64,000 nucleotides of DNA from assembly GCA_963576785.1 (NCBI GenBank), contig OY756144.1, positions 310,001 to 374,000 of the forward strand, read 5' to 3'. Position numbers and translations under genes: made by a program. Positions 43,871 through 56,807 of the stretch are shown here, piece after piece (the stretch's first letter is position 1; the number at the start of each line of letters is the position of its first letter). The notes beneath the pieces are model-generated. The model ran no database searches and had not been told where the DNA came from. It was given only the letters and a program-made list of their open reading frames with translations. This DNA comes from Chlorophyllum brunneum (Eukaryota > Basidiomycota > Agaricomycetes > Agaricales > Agaricaceae).

Positions 43871-45775
43871 CTAGTTGCCGAAACCATCATCAGCGAATGC
43901 TTTCAATCTCTTGGTTTCAATCCCCAAGGTTTCCTGGGCCTCTCTTGCAACCGCTGCCTTGACATCGAATGGATCTCTGGGAAGAATTTCGGGAGGGATA
44001 GAAGGTGGCATCAGACAGCCGGAACTGGGACGGCCATTATAATGCAGGAGCGCAATCCCAAACTCGCTACTGTAGTCTCGTATCGTCTTCATAATCTTTA
44101 GTACCTCAGCCAGTGTTTTCAAAACTCCAGCTTCAGTCGTCAACCTCATCCCGATAATATCCGTCATCCCATCGAGGGTCTCCGCCTTCAGGTTCCTTTG
44201 CGCCTCTTTGCTTCTCCTCTTGCTGAGATGGCTTAACATGACATTCATGTGGTCATATATCCCCTGTCCTATAGTGGCCCATTGCGGGACGGTGCGCACC
44301 ATAGTCAGAGCTTCACCAAGAAAAGTGAATGGCGTTGTCGAGTCGTCCTGGGTATAGAAGCTCCAGGGGGTGAAGACAGCTTCAATACTCTCTAGCTGCT
44401 TGAATAGGCAGTGCGCAAGTTCACGAACAGTGGCGGGAAACCTTTCTGAATGGGGTGCTTTGAGGATATCCTTCGCCGTGGCTAGCCGAGTTAGAAGGGG
44501 TACAAGTTTCTTGATATCTTTCTCGAAGTTCTCTGTTTCGGTGTTCAGGGAAGGCTACGAGTCAATGATATATAAGCCACTAGATATTGAGAGATACCGA
44601 ATGGGCCCACCTGCCTGGCCATGGACGTTTCCTTCAACACTTCAGCAATCTGTCATGTGTAGTGTGAGCGACGACGGTGGATACAATGTTTTGATGAGGT
44701 ATCACCTTGGATCCAAACTGGGTGAATATGGTGAGCAAGTCCAACAATTGGTCATTAAACTCCTTCTCCGTTTGAGGCAGTAGTGTCGGCTGCGCTTGAA
44801 TTTGCCTGACAAGTTCGAGTGTCTCCATGATATTAAATTTTACCGCTGTCAACCAGTTCCCACAGGATCCAACATATTTGAGGACGTCTTCACTGTCTTT
44901 GGAAAACTTGTCGACGACCTCAGTTTCAGCCAGGCACAACTCCTTCTCCTGATCCAAGACTGAGCCAAAGTTCAGCGCTCGTCAGCCAGATGCCAGTTCA
45001 AGAGCCGTACCCATGACTTACGAATTAGTTCATCATCCAGGCTCTCATCAACTCTGTCGATTAAAAGCTTCAACAAGGGTGTGAGGCACGATTTGATGAT
45101 ACCCAGTGGTCCCTTTAAGGGCGGCACTTCGGTGTTGGACATGACAACCTTCTGGTCGCGTATCTTCCTTCGTTCACTTTTTTGCTCTTTTGCTGTCTTT
45201 CTGGTCTGTAGTTTGGAATCCCGAAGGGGGCCATTTTGAAACTGGCAATTTCGACATCAGCTCATCATAGAAACCTAGTTAAACTGTGTTCTACCTTGAT
45301 GATGTCCTGTTGGACCACCTTAATTCTCTCAATTGCATCGCTGAAATCTGTATTTGCAGACTCGAGTTTTTGTTTGACATCGGAAGCATAGGCGTGGACG
45401 GCTTCATCGCTTTTCGAAGTCGCTGGGTTGCATAAAGTGAGTCGACCAATGTCCTTCAAGGAGGTCTCGCTGTCCTGGATGCTTTTCTCAAGAGCAGCGG
45501 CCAGCCTTTTCGCCAGATCTCGAAACTCTTCGGAGAGCTTGACAACCTCCGGCATCTCACTGACCGTTGCGAGTCAAGTTCGCATATATCAAAGACGTGG
45601 ATAAAAAAACTCACAGTTGAGGCTCTGATAGCGTTGGTCGGAGTATGGAGAAAATCTTGCATAACAAGCCCGCAAAGTTCTCGAGTTTCTGCTCGAGTTG
45701 TGGTGGAAGTTCTGGTGGTTGAGACTGTCGTCCCACCAAGGCATTAATGTCAATTGGGCTGCAAATGGAGTCCAT
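43871..45775 (-). CDS. Family B protein B2' (mirror of B2)
   Basis: Mirror of 26,881-28,785 with the same six exons (45,775-45,615, 45,559-45,295, 45,241-45,022, 44,959-44,706, 44,649-44,611, 44,554-43,871). The encoded protein is identical, about 540 residues. It is head-to-head with A4'. The complete identity implies a very recent duplication, ongoing conversion, or an assembly duplicate. Confidence 0.8.
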
Positions 45776-46117
45776 TGTGGTGATAGTAGAAAAGCGTTCG
45801 GAATTCTTGCACTTTTATACGCATCACTCCTGGCGTTCAAGCGCATAAGAACCTCAATGCCATTGTTCGAATCGAGATGAGAGAATATTGGGAACAACAA
45901 CCTTTGACGGAGTTCGGATCGGGCAGTCCAAACTATCAATCGGACTCAGGATCTGGGGGGTTCCGGCATTCTCGTTTATGGTTTGTAGTTGTTGATACGT
46001 GGTTCGTTCCCCATGACGCATAGCTGGTCTGATGCGCCAATGTGAGAATGGCGCTTAAACGTTTTTGATTCCTGCCCTTTTCAACACCCACGAGCTTCCT
46101 GCCTTTGACCCATCCTC

Positions 46118-47238
46118 ATGACTGACCCACCGCCCATTGTATTATCGTTCCTGAAGGTAAGAGAAATCTATCGTTGTTGACTACCTTACTACGATTGTTC
46201 AATGGGCTAGCTACCACCGGAGCAACAAACGCTCTTCAAGATCAGAGAGAAACCCAGAGTGTTCATGGAGAAACTCGGTCTTCTGCATCTCGCGCTTTCT
46301 GCTTATCAAGATGTTCAAGATGCTCCGCCGTGTCCACCGCGGGCAATGGAAATCTTGAAAAACCTCAGGGAAACGGCTGCCAATCAAGTGGAGTCACTCT
46401 TCCGCGTCCTTTACACCCCACCCGAATTTGCGAGAACATTTTTGCGGCTGCTGGATTTACTAGAAAAGGCGCCCTTTGAAGATGGCACGCTAGATGCCAT
46501 GAAAAGTTTTTCCTTGAGAGCAGAACGTATGGCAAGGGGTGCCGAAAGCGCCCGAGACAAAATGGCAAGCTTTCGTCAAGACATTCTAGCCGCTATTCGA
46601 GAAATGACATCTGTGCTTGATGCCGGTGAGCCATCTGTTATGGATGTCATATACAAGGAGCCAAAGAAATTACCGTAGCCGGTAACGATGGAAGGAAGAC
46701 CCTATTCACGGCCGAAAACTCCCAAATTGTCAGCGATTTGGCTCAAGCAGTCGACGAGTGCAAGCCCCTTCTTCAAGAGCTTATTAACTACTATCATGAA
46801 ATGCAACGTCACATGCACGGCGTCGACGTCGAGTCAATAAAATCCACTTGTCCGTCGCCCGAAGAAATACAGATGATTCGCCAGCGATGGATTAGTTTCT
46901 CGGCGAGTGTAGCTGATTTGACTGAGGACATGGGGTCTATTGACAGCCAGATACGCCTCGGCCCACGGACTTATGATACCGAGGTCTTCGATCTGAGCTG
47001 GTTTGGGGCCACAGCACCCACGACGGCAGACTCACCACCTAGAGACCAAAAATCACCATCGACTGGTACTCGGCCAGAACCCAGGGCAATCTCAGATACT
47101 GCTAATGCCTCCCCTCATACCATATCGCCTCTTCCTCCCCCGGTTTCCACGGTTGCACCAGATAAGACTCCCAGAACTATACGTTCATTCCTTCGACGTG
47201 TTTTCTCCTGTCTTTCTATCAAGAAATTTATCTTCTAA
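46118..47238 (+). CDS. Family A protein A4' (mirror of A4)
   Basis: Exons 46,118-46,156, 46,211-46,625 and 46,679-47,238, about 337 residues, identical to A4. The 342 bp gap to B2' carries the same TATA and CACGTATCA block as the left arm. Confidence 0.78.
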
Positions 47239-47325
47239 TGTAATTTTCATGTATTTCCGTACGCTCCAGAAGTGGGGTCACAGTCAGACCATGAATACAT
47301 GCGAGCATCAGTGACGGCTCGTGTA

Positions 47326-48415
47326 TAATATGTCGTTCTGTTCATTCTTCGAACGGAACAGTGCAGCTTGATGGCAAGACTCCGATAAGGTAGTCCTTAC
47401 CAGGAAACATCAAGAAAGGAATATAGAGAGGCGGGACCTAACACGAGGACCATCACTCTACTTTGTCCCAATGAGATCCTCTCGTAAGATGCTTCTTGCG
47501 TTCAACGGGAATCGGGATTCGAGATGATGCCTCTACATTCGCGAGGTACGTCAGGCGACGGTTGCGATGGTAGCTAAATTCTTTGGCTGATTATTGTTGT
47601 TCTTGGCGGTTGGATATTCACGGAACAAATATGTTGTGGTGGTTCGTTTGGGGACTGACCCTCACACGCAAAAACCGCTTCCCTGGGCCACATTCCCTCC
47701 TTACCGTGCCAAATCTTACATCCGTCCCATTGTATTCTTCCTTCTTCCGCCCCCCATTTGGGTTTTATTGTTCTTTTCTGCCTCTAACATCTTCGAGCCA
47801 GTAGATCCCTGTGGACCGTTGTTTTGTGTTTGCTTCCGCCGACTGAAGGTGGTATGTATTTGGCCATTGAGCCAGGGAAAGAGGCTGAACGACCAGGCTC
47901 AGATTCACCTTGCTCGTGTTTTATCTTACGTCCAGTACATGAAAGCGCGTCATTAGAAATTCCTCGTGAATATCCTGCTGCCAAGGAATTTTTAAGGGGA
48001 ATCAACAGAAACTTGCGGACGTTAGGGCTAGTACTCTGACGAGAACGCCGTGACCGCTCCTGTGGTCGCATCTCTCTGGAGGTCTGGGTAGATTGAAAAG
48101 AAACCGAGGGAATGATCGAACGACAAATGGAACAGGATTCTCCGAAGAGAACACCAAAAGGGTCGGTTGAGAGTTCGTAGAACATTCATCGCCGGTTGCA
48201 GGAGGTGCGTCTGTAAACGATGGGGTTCTTGCTGGGGCCCCTTCATGGGAAAAGGAAGGTCCATCGTGTCCCTCATTTCTCGAAACCTCAATGGCTATGG
48301 TCGTGACACTACCATTGCTGATGGCAAAGGATCTAGATTATGGAAGTCGTTGTGACATGTACTGACTATTGTGAAGTGATGTTGTTGCGACATCATAGTG
48401 TTTTCCCCTCTACCC
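47326..48415 (+). repeat. Mirror of the M1 copy and unit sequence after A4
   Basis: Mirror of 24,241-25,330. ORFs read identically to the left arm; no gene supported. Confidence 0.6.
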
Positions 48416-49100
48416 AGGGTCTGCCTGTTGAATCAAGGCGCCAGTCCACTTTCTTAGTGGACGGGGAATGCCATAGAGAAATTTCCAGAACTCCTTGATA
48501 CGGTCGATGAATGTACCACACTGATTCGAGAAAACCACGAATATTATAAAGAAATAGAACGACAGACTAAAGATGAACAGTCCATCGAACGCGATCTCCC
48601 CTCTGGTGAAGAAATCGAAATGATGCAAAAAAGATGGACCAAGTTTCAGAAGGGCGTAGCAGGGCCGGGAGACGACTTGGATGGCCTTCTGAATGGGTCT
48701 ACATGTTACCATCATATTCAATGGGTAAATGCCACATACAATAACTCTGAAGCTTCCAGAAATGCAGTACCCTATAAGTCCCAACCCAACCGACACCCCA
48801 AATGAACGAGAAGCAACATTGGATGTGAGAGATCCATCTCCATTTACCAAGCCAAAATCCTTCTCGGATATATTTCTTATGCTGTCTGTGCTCCTGCTTT
48901 ACAACCAAGCATGTTAGCTAGAGGTGTCAGTTTCGAGCATCGGATTGCAGCTGGTCTATTCTAATATATTTAGAGTATATCTACATGTGATACCCTGACT
49001 TAGCGAACAGAGTTGTGCAGTGGCCAAATGCCGTACCAACCAATGCAGTCCTCGAGTATGAAACGGGATCATTAGACTCACAGCCCTATCAGAACATGTG
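48416..49100 (+). pseudogene. Family A remnant A5' (mirror of A5)
   Basis: 48,478-48,700 encodes the exon 3 fragment with the TVDEC and MMQKRW motifs; decayed flank follows. Same state as the left copy. Confidence 0.65.
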
Positions 49101-49228
49101 GCAAGAATATATCTGTCGGTCGACTTCAAGTAGGGTGGAGGGGTCATATTTGGATTATGACTATTTAGATTATGTATTAATGTTTTACAGGGGACAGGAC
49201 AAGATCATGTGCAGGTAAGTCTCCTCTA

Positions 49229-51148
49229 TTACACATCATTCCCTTTCCCAAAGCCATCATAAGCGAACGCTTTCAATCTGTGGACTTCAATCCCCAACGT
49301 TTCCCGAGCTTTACTCGACACTGATGCCTCGACGGCGAATGGATCCCTGGGAAAAAGTTCAGGAGGGGTACCAGCCTCCACCAGATGGCCAGAACTGGGG
49401 CGGCCATTATATTGCAGGAGCGCAATGCCAAATTCGGTATTGTAGTCACGTATCGTTTTCATAATCTTTGACAGCCGCGTCATTGCTTCCAAAACGCCAG
49501 CCTGGCTCGTCAGCCTCTTCCCGATAATATCTGTCGTTTGGTCCAGGATCTCCGCCTTCAGCTTTCTTTGGGCCTTTTTGCCTCGTCTCTTGCTGATATT
49601 GTCCGCCAACATGACGTTCATGCGATCATATATCCCCTGTCCTGTAATAGCCCATTGGGGGACAGTGCGCATCATGGTCAAAATTTCGGTAAGAAAAGTG
49701 AATGTCGTTGTCAAGTTGTCTTGTGTATAGAAGCTCCAAGGAGTAAAGGCAGCTTCAATACTTTCTAGCTGCTTGAAGAGGCTTTGGCCAAGCTCACGAA
49801 CGATCACGGGAAACTTGTCTGAATGAGGTGCTTTGAGAATATCCTTTGCCGTGGTGAGCCGAGTAAGAAGGGGTACAAGCTCCTTGACGTCTTTCTCGAA
49901 GTTCTCGATGTCGATAGTTAGTGAAGGCTACAAGCAAATACCCGCACATCAACAGTGAGTATTAACAAAGGCTATTGAGGGGCCTTACCTCCCTGGACAT
50001 TGACGCTTCTTCCAACACCTTAGTGATCTGATCATGAATAGTGTGAGCGACGAGGTATCCCGTACAAATCATGAGGTATCACCTTGGATCGGAACTGGAC
50101 CAAGATGTTGAACAAGAGCAACAATTGGTCATTAATTTGTTCTTCCGTTTGCGGTCGTATTGGCTGCCCTTGAATTTGCTGGACAGCCGCCAGTGTTAGC
50201 GTGATGTTGTTTTTCGCTGTTCGGCACAAATCTTGACAGTGTCCAACGCATCTGAAAGCCTCTCTGCTCTCCTTTGCAAAATTATCGATAGCCTCGCTTT
50301 CAGCTATGCATAGCTCTTTCTCCATATTTAAGACTACACCGAGTCTCATCAGCCGGGCACTGAGTAGAGGTCATACCGGTGACTTACGAGTTAGTTCCTC
50401 ATCCAGGCTCTCGTCGAATCTGTCAGTGACAACCTTCAGGAGAGGTGTAAGGCATGTTTTGATGATGCCCAGCACCCCCTTTCCTGATGGCAATTCAGCG
50501 TTGGACAACAGAATCTTCTTGTCGCGTATGGTCCTTCGTTCACCATTCTGCTCTTTGAGTTTCTTCTTAGCCTGCATCCTGGACTCCAGAAGGGGACCAT
50601 TTTCAAACTGGAGTTTTTGACGTCAGTTCATCATAGGAAATATGTAGCCGAAGTATGTCGTCCGTCACCTTGATCAATTCTTCTCTGAAATTCTCGAGTT
50701 TGGCCAGTGTAGCATCGCAGAAATCTGCATTTGCGGTGTTCATCGTTTTCTTGACATGGGAAGCATAGGCTTCGACTTCTCCGTCGCTCTTCAGCGTCGC
50801 TGGGCTGATTGATATGAGTTGACTGATGTCTCTCAAGGAACCTTCGTTGTTTTGGATGCTTTTGTCAAGAGCATCGGCCAACTTTTGCGCCAGCTCCCGG
50901 AACTCTGCTGAGAGTTTAACAACCTCTGGCATCTCACTGGTCGCTCTGGGGTCAATAGACATGTAGTCGAATGTGGAGACAACGGCTTACAGTTGCGTCT
51001 CCGATAGGGCCGACTTGAGTAACGAGAAAATCTTGCATAACAGATCCGCGAATTTGTCAAGTTTCTGTTGTACCGTTTGTGGAAGTTGTGCTTGGGATTC
51101 TTGCGGGATTAAGGCGTTCATGTCGAATGGGGTGTGGTTGGGGCTCAT
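49229..51148 (-). CDS. Family B protein B1' (mirror of B1)
   Basis: Exons 51,148-50,991, 50,936-50,669, 50,607-50,388, 50,333-50,083, 50,027-49,989 and 49,927-49,229, about 544 residues. Identical to B1. The promoter side differs by single bases from about 51,200 outward, including the base before the TATA box (51,191-51,198), which in this arm reads GCGTATAAAAG as in B2. Confidence 0.8.
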
Positions 51149-51428
51149 TGCAGTAGGTGGGTAGTGAGGTAGGTCGTTCAGAGTCCTTACGCTTTTATAC
51201 GCATTCTAGGTCAGGACAAGTCCATATGCTCTTGATACCATTGTACAATCTGAGATGAGGACAACATGTATTTCCATATCGAGCACTGAGATCGGCAATC
51301 TGAGTTGTCGATCCAGTTTGCAGTTAGTGACACGTGGCTCGTTCTGCCCGTTTAGCGCGCAAACCTGAACCACAATGAACAGCGCTTCTCCTTCTCAACA
51401 CCAATCTTCTCCTTAGACACATCTCCCC
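51149..51428. promoter_or_regulatory. Divergent promoter region of B1' and A3'
   Basis: Mirror of 21,228-21,507 with a few SNPs. The GAACGAGCCACGTGTCA block is unchanged. Arm-to-arm divergence begins inside this region. Confidence 0.5.
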
Positions 51429-52533
51429 ATGACCGACCCAGCGCCTGTTGTATTATCGTACCTGAAAGTAAGGGGACCTCTTTCCTGCTGACCACCCCGC
51501 TGACGAGGATGAATCAATGCTCTAGCTTCCACCTGAGGAGCAGACACTCTTCAGGATCAGGGATATACCGACGGTATTTATGGAGAAACTCGGACTTCTG
51601 CACTTCGCGCTCTCTACTTATGAAGATGCACACTCCTGCCCACCACGGGCAACGGAAGTCTTGAAAACCCTTCGGGAAGCGGCCGCCAAACAGGTTGAGG
51701 AAATTATCGACTTCCTGTTATTCCTACCGGACTTCGCGCAGTTGTTTCTTCGACTTCTGGACTTGATGGAAAACACGCCCTTTGAAGACAGTACGATAGA
51801 GTTCCTTCAATCTGTTTCCCTGAAAGCAGACGGTATCACAATCGCTGCCGGAAATGTTGGTGAGAAGATGGGGGGCTTTGGTCGGGATATATTGGCTGCT
51901 ATTCGAGAAATGAAATCTGTATTCGATGCTGGTGAGCCATCTATCTCTCGTCGCATGAAAGAAGCCAAGGAAATTGTCCCAGCTCGTAACAGCGGAGAGA
52001 ACACTTTACTCACAGCCAAAAACTCCCAAATCGTCAGCGACTTGGTGAGTGCAGTCGATGAATGCAAGGTCCTTCTTCGGGAGGTAGTCGAATACTTTCG
52101 TGAAATGGACCGTCACTTGCGGGCTATGGAGTCAATCGAATCCACCCCGCCCACGCTTGAGGAAATCCACATGATTCGACAACGATGGATCAGCTTCTCA
52201 ACAAGTGTAACTAACCTGGCTGAAGGGTTGGGGGGTGTCAGCCACCGGATACGTTTTGGCCCACGGATGTATGGCACTGACGTCTTCGACCCGAGCTGGC
52301 TTGGGACCGCCGCCCCCACGACGGCGGACTCATCACATACAGACCAAAAATCACCATCGACTGGTACTCAGCCGGAACCTAGGCCAATCTCAGATACGAC
52401 TTATACCTCCCCACACGACACGTCGCATCCTGCCCCAAATTCCACAGCTGTGCCGGATGATCCTCCGAGAACCATACGTTCATTCCTTCGACGCGTTTTC
52501 TCTTGCCTTTCCATTAAAAAATTCATCTTTTAA
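51429..52533 (+). CDS. Family A protein A3' (diverged mirror of A3)
   Basis: Exons 51,429-51,467, 51,526-51,931 and 51,983-52,533, about 331 residues. The first intron acceptor is CTAG here and CCAG in A3; both are valid, so the apparent TAG stop in the unspliced frame is not a lesion. By eye, exon 2 differs from A3 at 20 of 406 bases (12 replacement, 8 silent), and further replacements lie in exon 3 (for example FDPSWLG against FDPSWFG). The C-terminal FLRRVFSCLSIKKF peptide is unchanged. Since B1' next to it is identical to B1, A3' either diversified quickly or was replaced by conversion from another copy. Confidence 0.75.
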
Positions 52534-52595
52534 CGTAGTCTACATGTGTCTTCGCCATGAATATATACGAGCATCAGCGACGGATCGTACCTAAT

Positions 52596-53280
52596 CTATT
52601 ATTCTCTTCATATTTCGAACGGAACGGTGCGGCTTGGTGGTAAGCTCCTGATGAGCCAGCTCTTGTCAGGGAATACCAAGCAAGGAAATACAGGTAGGAC
52701 TTGATACAGGTACTCCCACTTTGCTTTGTCCTGACGAGATCCCTCCTGAGATACTCCTTGGGGTCAACGAGGATCATGGTGTTTTTACGATCACGAGGTC
52801 CGTCAAGCGACGGTTGCGATGGTAGCTAGACTTTTTCTTGTTTTTAGACGTATTCGGTGGTTAGAGTTCACGGACAAATTTATTTTGGTGGTTCGTCTGG
52901 GGGACTGATCACACGCAAATACTGCCACCCTCCCTGCCGTGCCAGATCCTACATCCATTCCATTGTACTGTTCCTTCGTCCGCCCCGAGTTTAGGTTTTC
53001 TTGTTCTTTTCCATCCCCGAGAGCATCGATCCGGTAGACCCCAGTGGACCATTGTTTTGTTTGTTTCGTTTGTTTCTCAGGGTTTACTGCACTACTTCCG
53101 CCGACTGAAGGTACATATGTGTTTGGCAAAAATAGTTTGCTAAACGACCAGGTGGTGAAGCTCGATTGTTTCCCTTGTTCGATTTCAGGTTCAATATATG
53201 AAGGCGTGTCGTCAGAATTTACTGGTATTTCTACTGCTACTGCGGAATTTCTAGGGAGACGCGAGTGTCCGGAAAAATAA
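52596..53280 (+). repeat. Mirror of the M1 copy after A3
   Basis: Mirror of 19,377-20,060 with SNPs and small indels. 53,281-53,510 holds nothing recognisable. Confidence 0.6.
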
Positions 53281-53516
53281 TCAGAATTTATGAATGTTGG
53301 GGTTAATCATTTGACGAAAAATCCGAGGACAATGTTACCGCCCTTTCCTCGAGACCTCCGGGTTTACTTCCCGTCCTGATATCACCCCACCCCCTGACTT
53401 GGCCCCAAGGCTGCTCGGCTTCCATTCCTTCCGCTTCCCCATTGCCAGTCTCGCCACACTCCCAGCTCCTCCACGACGCATTACGAGCTAATGTTTTGAT
53501 ATGTAGAATATATTTC

Positions 53517-54249
53517 TGAGTACCTTACATCGCGCAAACGGGTTAGACAAACCCGTGTCAACAAATGCTAGCACAGTGCGGCATGCGACACCCGGGTTCT
53601 CTGAAGGTGACGAAGATGTACTCCCAATACCTGAAAAGTGGTATCTGGTCATTCGGCTGCATCTCTTACGAGGTTAGTACGTCTTTCTCTGAATTGTAGC
53701 CACTGCCAAGTTAGCCGTGTCACTCCAGGCCTATGTATCCAACGTCCCCTTTTTTTAAGATTACCGCCATGACGAGAAGGGATATTTCCGGAACCCATGA
53801 GGTAGATCGAACCACGAATGATAGTTTTCTGTAACGGATGTGTGAGACTAGATTCTGTCCATTTATTTCGATGCAGAAGATGATAGGACTGCAGCAAGGC
53901 CACGGACCGCGCGATACATTACGGAAAACCAGGGAAATGCAAACTCAAGTTCTCCGGACCTGGTGACAGGCATGTAATCGCCCGTGCGCTCACGCGGTTC
54001 ACTAACCCAAGTATTCTGAAAGTGACTCTCATCCAGAACTCACTGGAGGGTTTCGAACGTTGGCTCAGGTCCGATAGTCAGGGTCACCGGCATCAAAACT
54101 CAACATACGTGGTGGAAGTTCTGGCGGATGGGATGATAGGAACCAAAGGCAAGCCAAACGTTGCGTGGTATTTTACCTTCCTATCCCGATGTGTCCGGGG
54201 GGACGAGAGGGCACTACAGGAGGTGTTTTTGAGGACTTTTGCACATTAG
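53517..54249 (+). pseudogene. Gene D' (damaged mirror of gene D)
   Basis: Relative to the left copy, the second intron donor is TT instead of GT (53,757-53,758 region, within a T run), and about 10 bp are missing near 53,895 (CTACAGATGTTGCC region of the left arm), shifting the last exon upstream of 53,900. The downstream frame to TAG at 54,249 stays open. The lesions suggest this copy is no longer functional. Confidence 0.55.
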
Positions 54250-54496
54250 TGGCGCCTATCAGGGATGGGTAGGTATCACCCGTCATCAGCTTAGAAGATG
54301 AACACAACTACTTTTTCGTGACGATCGTGGGGGACTGTTTTCTCTCAAGGAGGACCCGTACTGACGTAGGGCTTGTGATTTATGGATACCTTTGTCGTCG
54401 TGAGTCTTTCGCCTACTTTTGGATTATCTTAACCCGAAGCCGTTGCCAGATCCTTCGTGCGTCTTACGATTCGGAATCTAATCCATTCACCTAGAC

Positions 54497-55312
54497 ATGC
54501 GCTACTTGCGGGGCGGCGTGTATGGCTCGAGATTCGTTGTAGCTGTTTCCTTGGGTAGGGCTGTCCCAGAGTTGCCTTGGATCGCCGATTCTGTACCAAG
54601 ACCAAGCATTTGTTCCTGCTCATGTTTAGGGCCCAATCTGACTACGATAGACGAACATGGTTTTGCGCTCGATAAGGCGACGAAATACGCCAGCCGGGGA
54701 GAAATACCGCCGAACTGGTCAAAATCCTTGCCAGGAGAACTGAGTCCACCACTGTCCTCGGAGGCTCTAACCGACTGAAATTTGGGGGTTGGCGCAGAGC
54801 AACATGCCCACAAAACGGAAGAACACTCCGTTCTGACATGAGGCGGTGGTACCAAAAACGAGAACAAAAAACTTTTGGTCGGGTTCTCATATCCGAATGT
54901 TGCGCACGAAACCTTATTTGAACGCCAGCGATGATACAGTTCATCATTCGTAAATGACACGAACTGACATCCCTGAATTGAATCAACGTGACTGGCGATC
55001 TTCGGTTCAATGGATCGAAGATTCTAAATGTTTTGAATTATTTGGGTTTGTGGGCTTGAAGGCGTGCCGCGAAAAGGGTAAGGGAATGAGGCGTGCGTTG
55101 TCGTTGTTGAGATGAATATCATTCCATTTGAGAGGCAAACGGTCAGTTTAGCCGTACATTATGAAACATGAAATGCATTAGGACAAGGAGACACAACCCG
55201 CGAAAGCCTGACAGCTGGTTGTCGTTCCTCATTTGAAAGAAGTCGCACACATTGTTGGAAGAAAGTAACCGCGTAATAATCACGAAATAATCAAAAGAAG
55301 ATATGGTTATTG
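54497..55312 (+). pseudogene. Mirror of U2 unit-gene remains
   Basis: Mirror of 17,339-18,150 with single-base differences. Same broken frames. Confidence 0.4.
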
Positions 55313-56669
55313 ATGATGGTGGCGTCGAAGTACTACTGCTGCTCCCGTCCGTAACTCATTGTTTTACATCGTTTGTTTTGTACTTCAACCTTCCGCGTTT
55401 TCTTCCTCTACTTCAGATTCAACTGATCATTCAATTTGCTTAATTGTTCACAGTACATAGCGCACAATCTTTCGCGTGCAACAATGAATCTGAGTCGAGC
55501 GTTAGAGAAGAATCTGTAACTTAAATTGGCTGAAGTACAGGATAACACGATACGATAGGAGCCCTCCAGATATCACGAATGGGGTACTGAAGAGAAGTGG
55601 GGGGAGCAGAGCTCCCCGAAAAGGACACTAAAATGTTGTTGAGAGTTGGTAGAGTATTCATCGTTGGTCGAGACAGGTGCGTCCGCAAACTATAGAGTTC
55701 TTGCCGACACTTCATAGGGAGAGGAAAGGGTACCAATTCAAACCTCCTGTTCTCTCACCGCCTGTTGGCACAATGTCCAGGCGTGGTTCTAAACAAAAGT
55801 CGGAAGGCATCTCTTGGCAAGTAAGTGTACAGCCACCCTTCTGGTCTCAGAACCACACCGTTGTGTACCCACCACCGCTGCCGCTACCAGTGCCTTCTCG
55901 AGACCTCGGTGGCTATGGCCGCCAAAGAGGCAGCCAATACTGATGGCGATAAATATAGACTGGAAGTCATTGTGTACATGTACTGGCTATTGTGAAGTGA
56001 TGTTGTCGCGACATCGTAGTGCTTTCTTCACCGGCCATCAGATTTAGCGCTGGTCCTCCACCCACATCTGCATGAACTGAATTTTTAGGACACTTTTCCG
56101 TGGATGAAGACGCCGATACACACCTGAGATCACACACTCCGTGCTTCGTCTGGGGTAATTCGAAGTAGTTAAACAGAATCTTGCTTTTCTTCCCTGATTT
56201 TACTGCTCCTGCATCCTGTGGGGGGAAGCTTGGCAGAGGTCGAGATGCAGAGCCAATCACCTTGCCAACCAGGTGAATAATCCGCATCGTTTACGACCAG
56301 GTTTGCCACTTTGTTTTTGATTGGATAGCTGTCGTATCGTCACAATGAGTCTCCCACTACCAGCAGCTGAGGGTGAAAAATTACCTTGGGATATGGGAAT
56401 TTCAAACACAGAACCAATGTCCTAACCAGGTCCTGGTGCTTCTAGCGGCTCATACAATAGATTTCCAGACTTGTTGACAGGACAATATAGGTAGACGATG
56501 GGCAAGGGGGGTGACAGGTCTAAGCGAGCACGACGGTGTTGCTACTGAATGTTATATTCATTAGACGCTTGGGGCGGGGGCGGCGCTGAATGCTCACTGA
56601 AGACGTCCCTTCCGGCACCCTTCCGTACACCCATACCAGGTTATCCCACCACGTTCTACACCAATTTTG
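55313..56669. repeat. Right-arm segment missing from the left arm
   Basis: About 1.36 kb. 56,000-56,660 is similar in reverse complement to U1 2,880-3,500, and 55,620-55,990 to the CACGTCACAATAG..CTACGAACTCTC block of U1 and U3. It is therefore ancestral unit sequence. No gene is supported; the DDGG..VLLLLPS coding-like block near 55,315-55,365 belongs to the degenerate unit gene. Confidence 0.65.
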
Positions 56670-56807
56670 CTGACCCAAAGCTCGAAGTCCAGGTGTGAGC
56701 GCCTTGGTCGCAGGGGACTGGCACATGCCAACGTCTACCCCGTCCTCTGAGTCGGTACCCCAGTCCTTCTTCGCCCGGGCCTCGAAGAGATACCACTAGG
56801 GTAGCGG

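Noticed and set aside
51517..51525. Premature TAG in A3' compared with CAG in A3
   Set aside because: The base change lies in the first intron acceptor (CTAG against CCAG), which remains a valid AG, so the spliced frame is unaffected.
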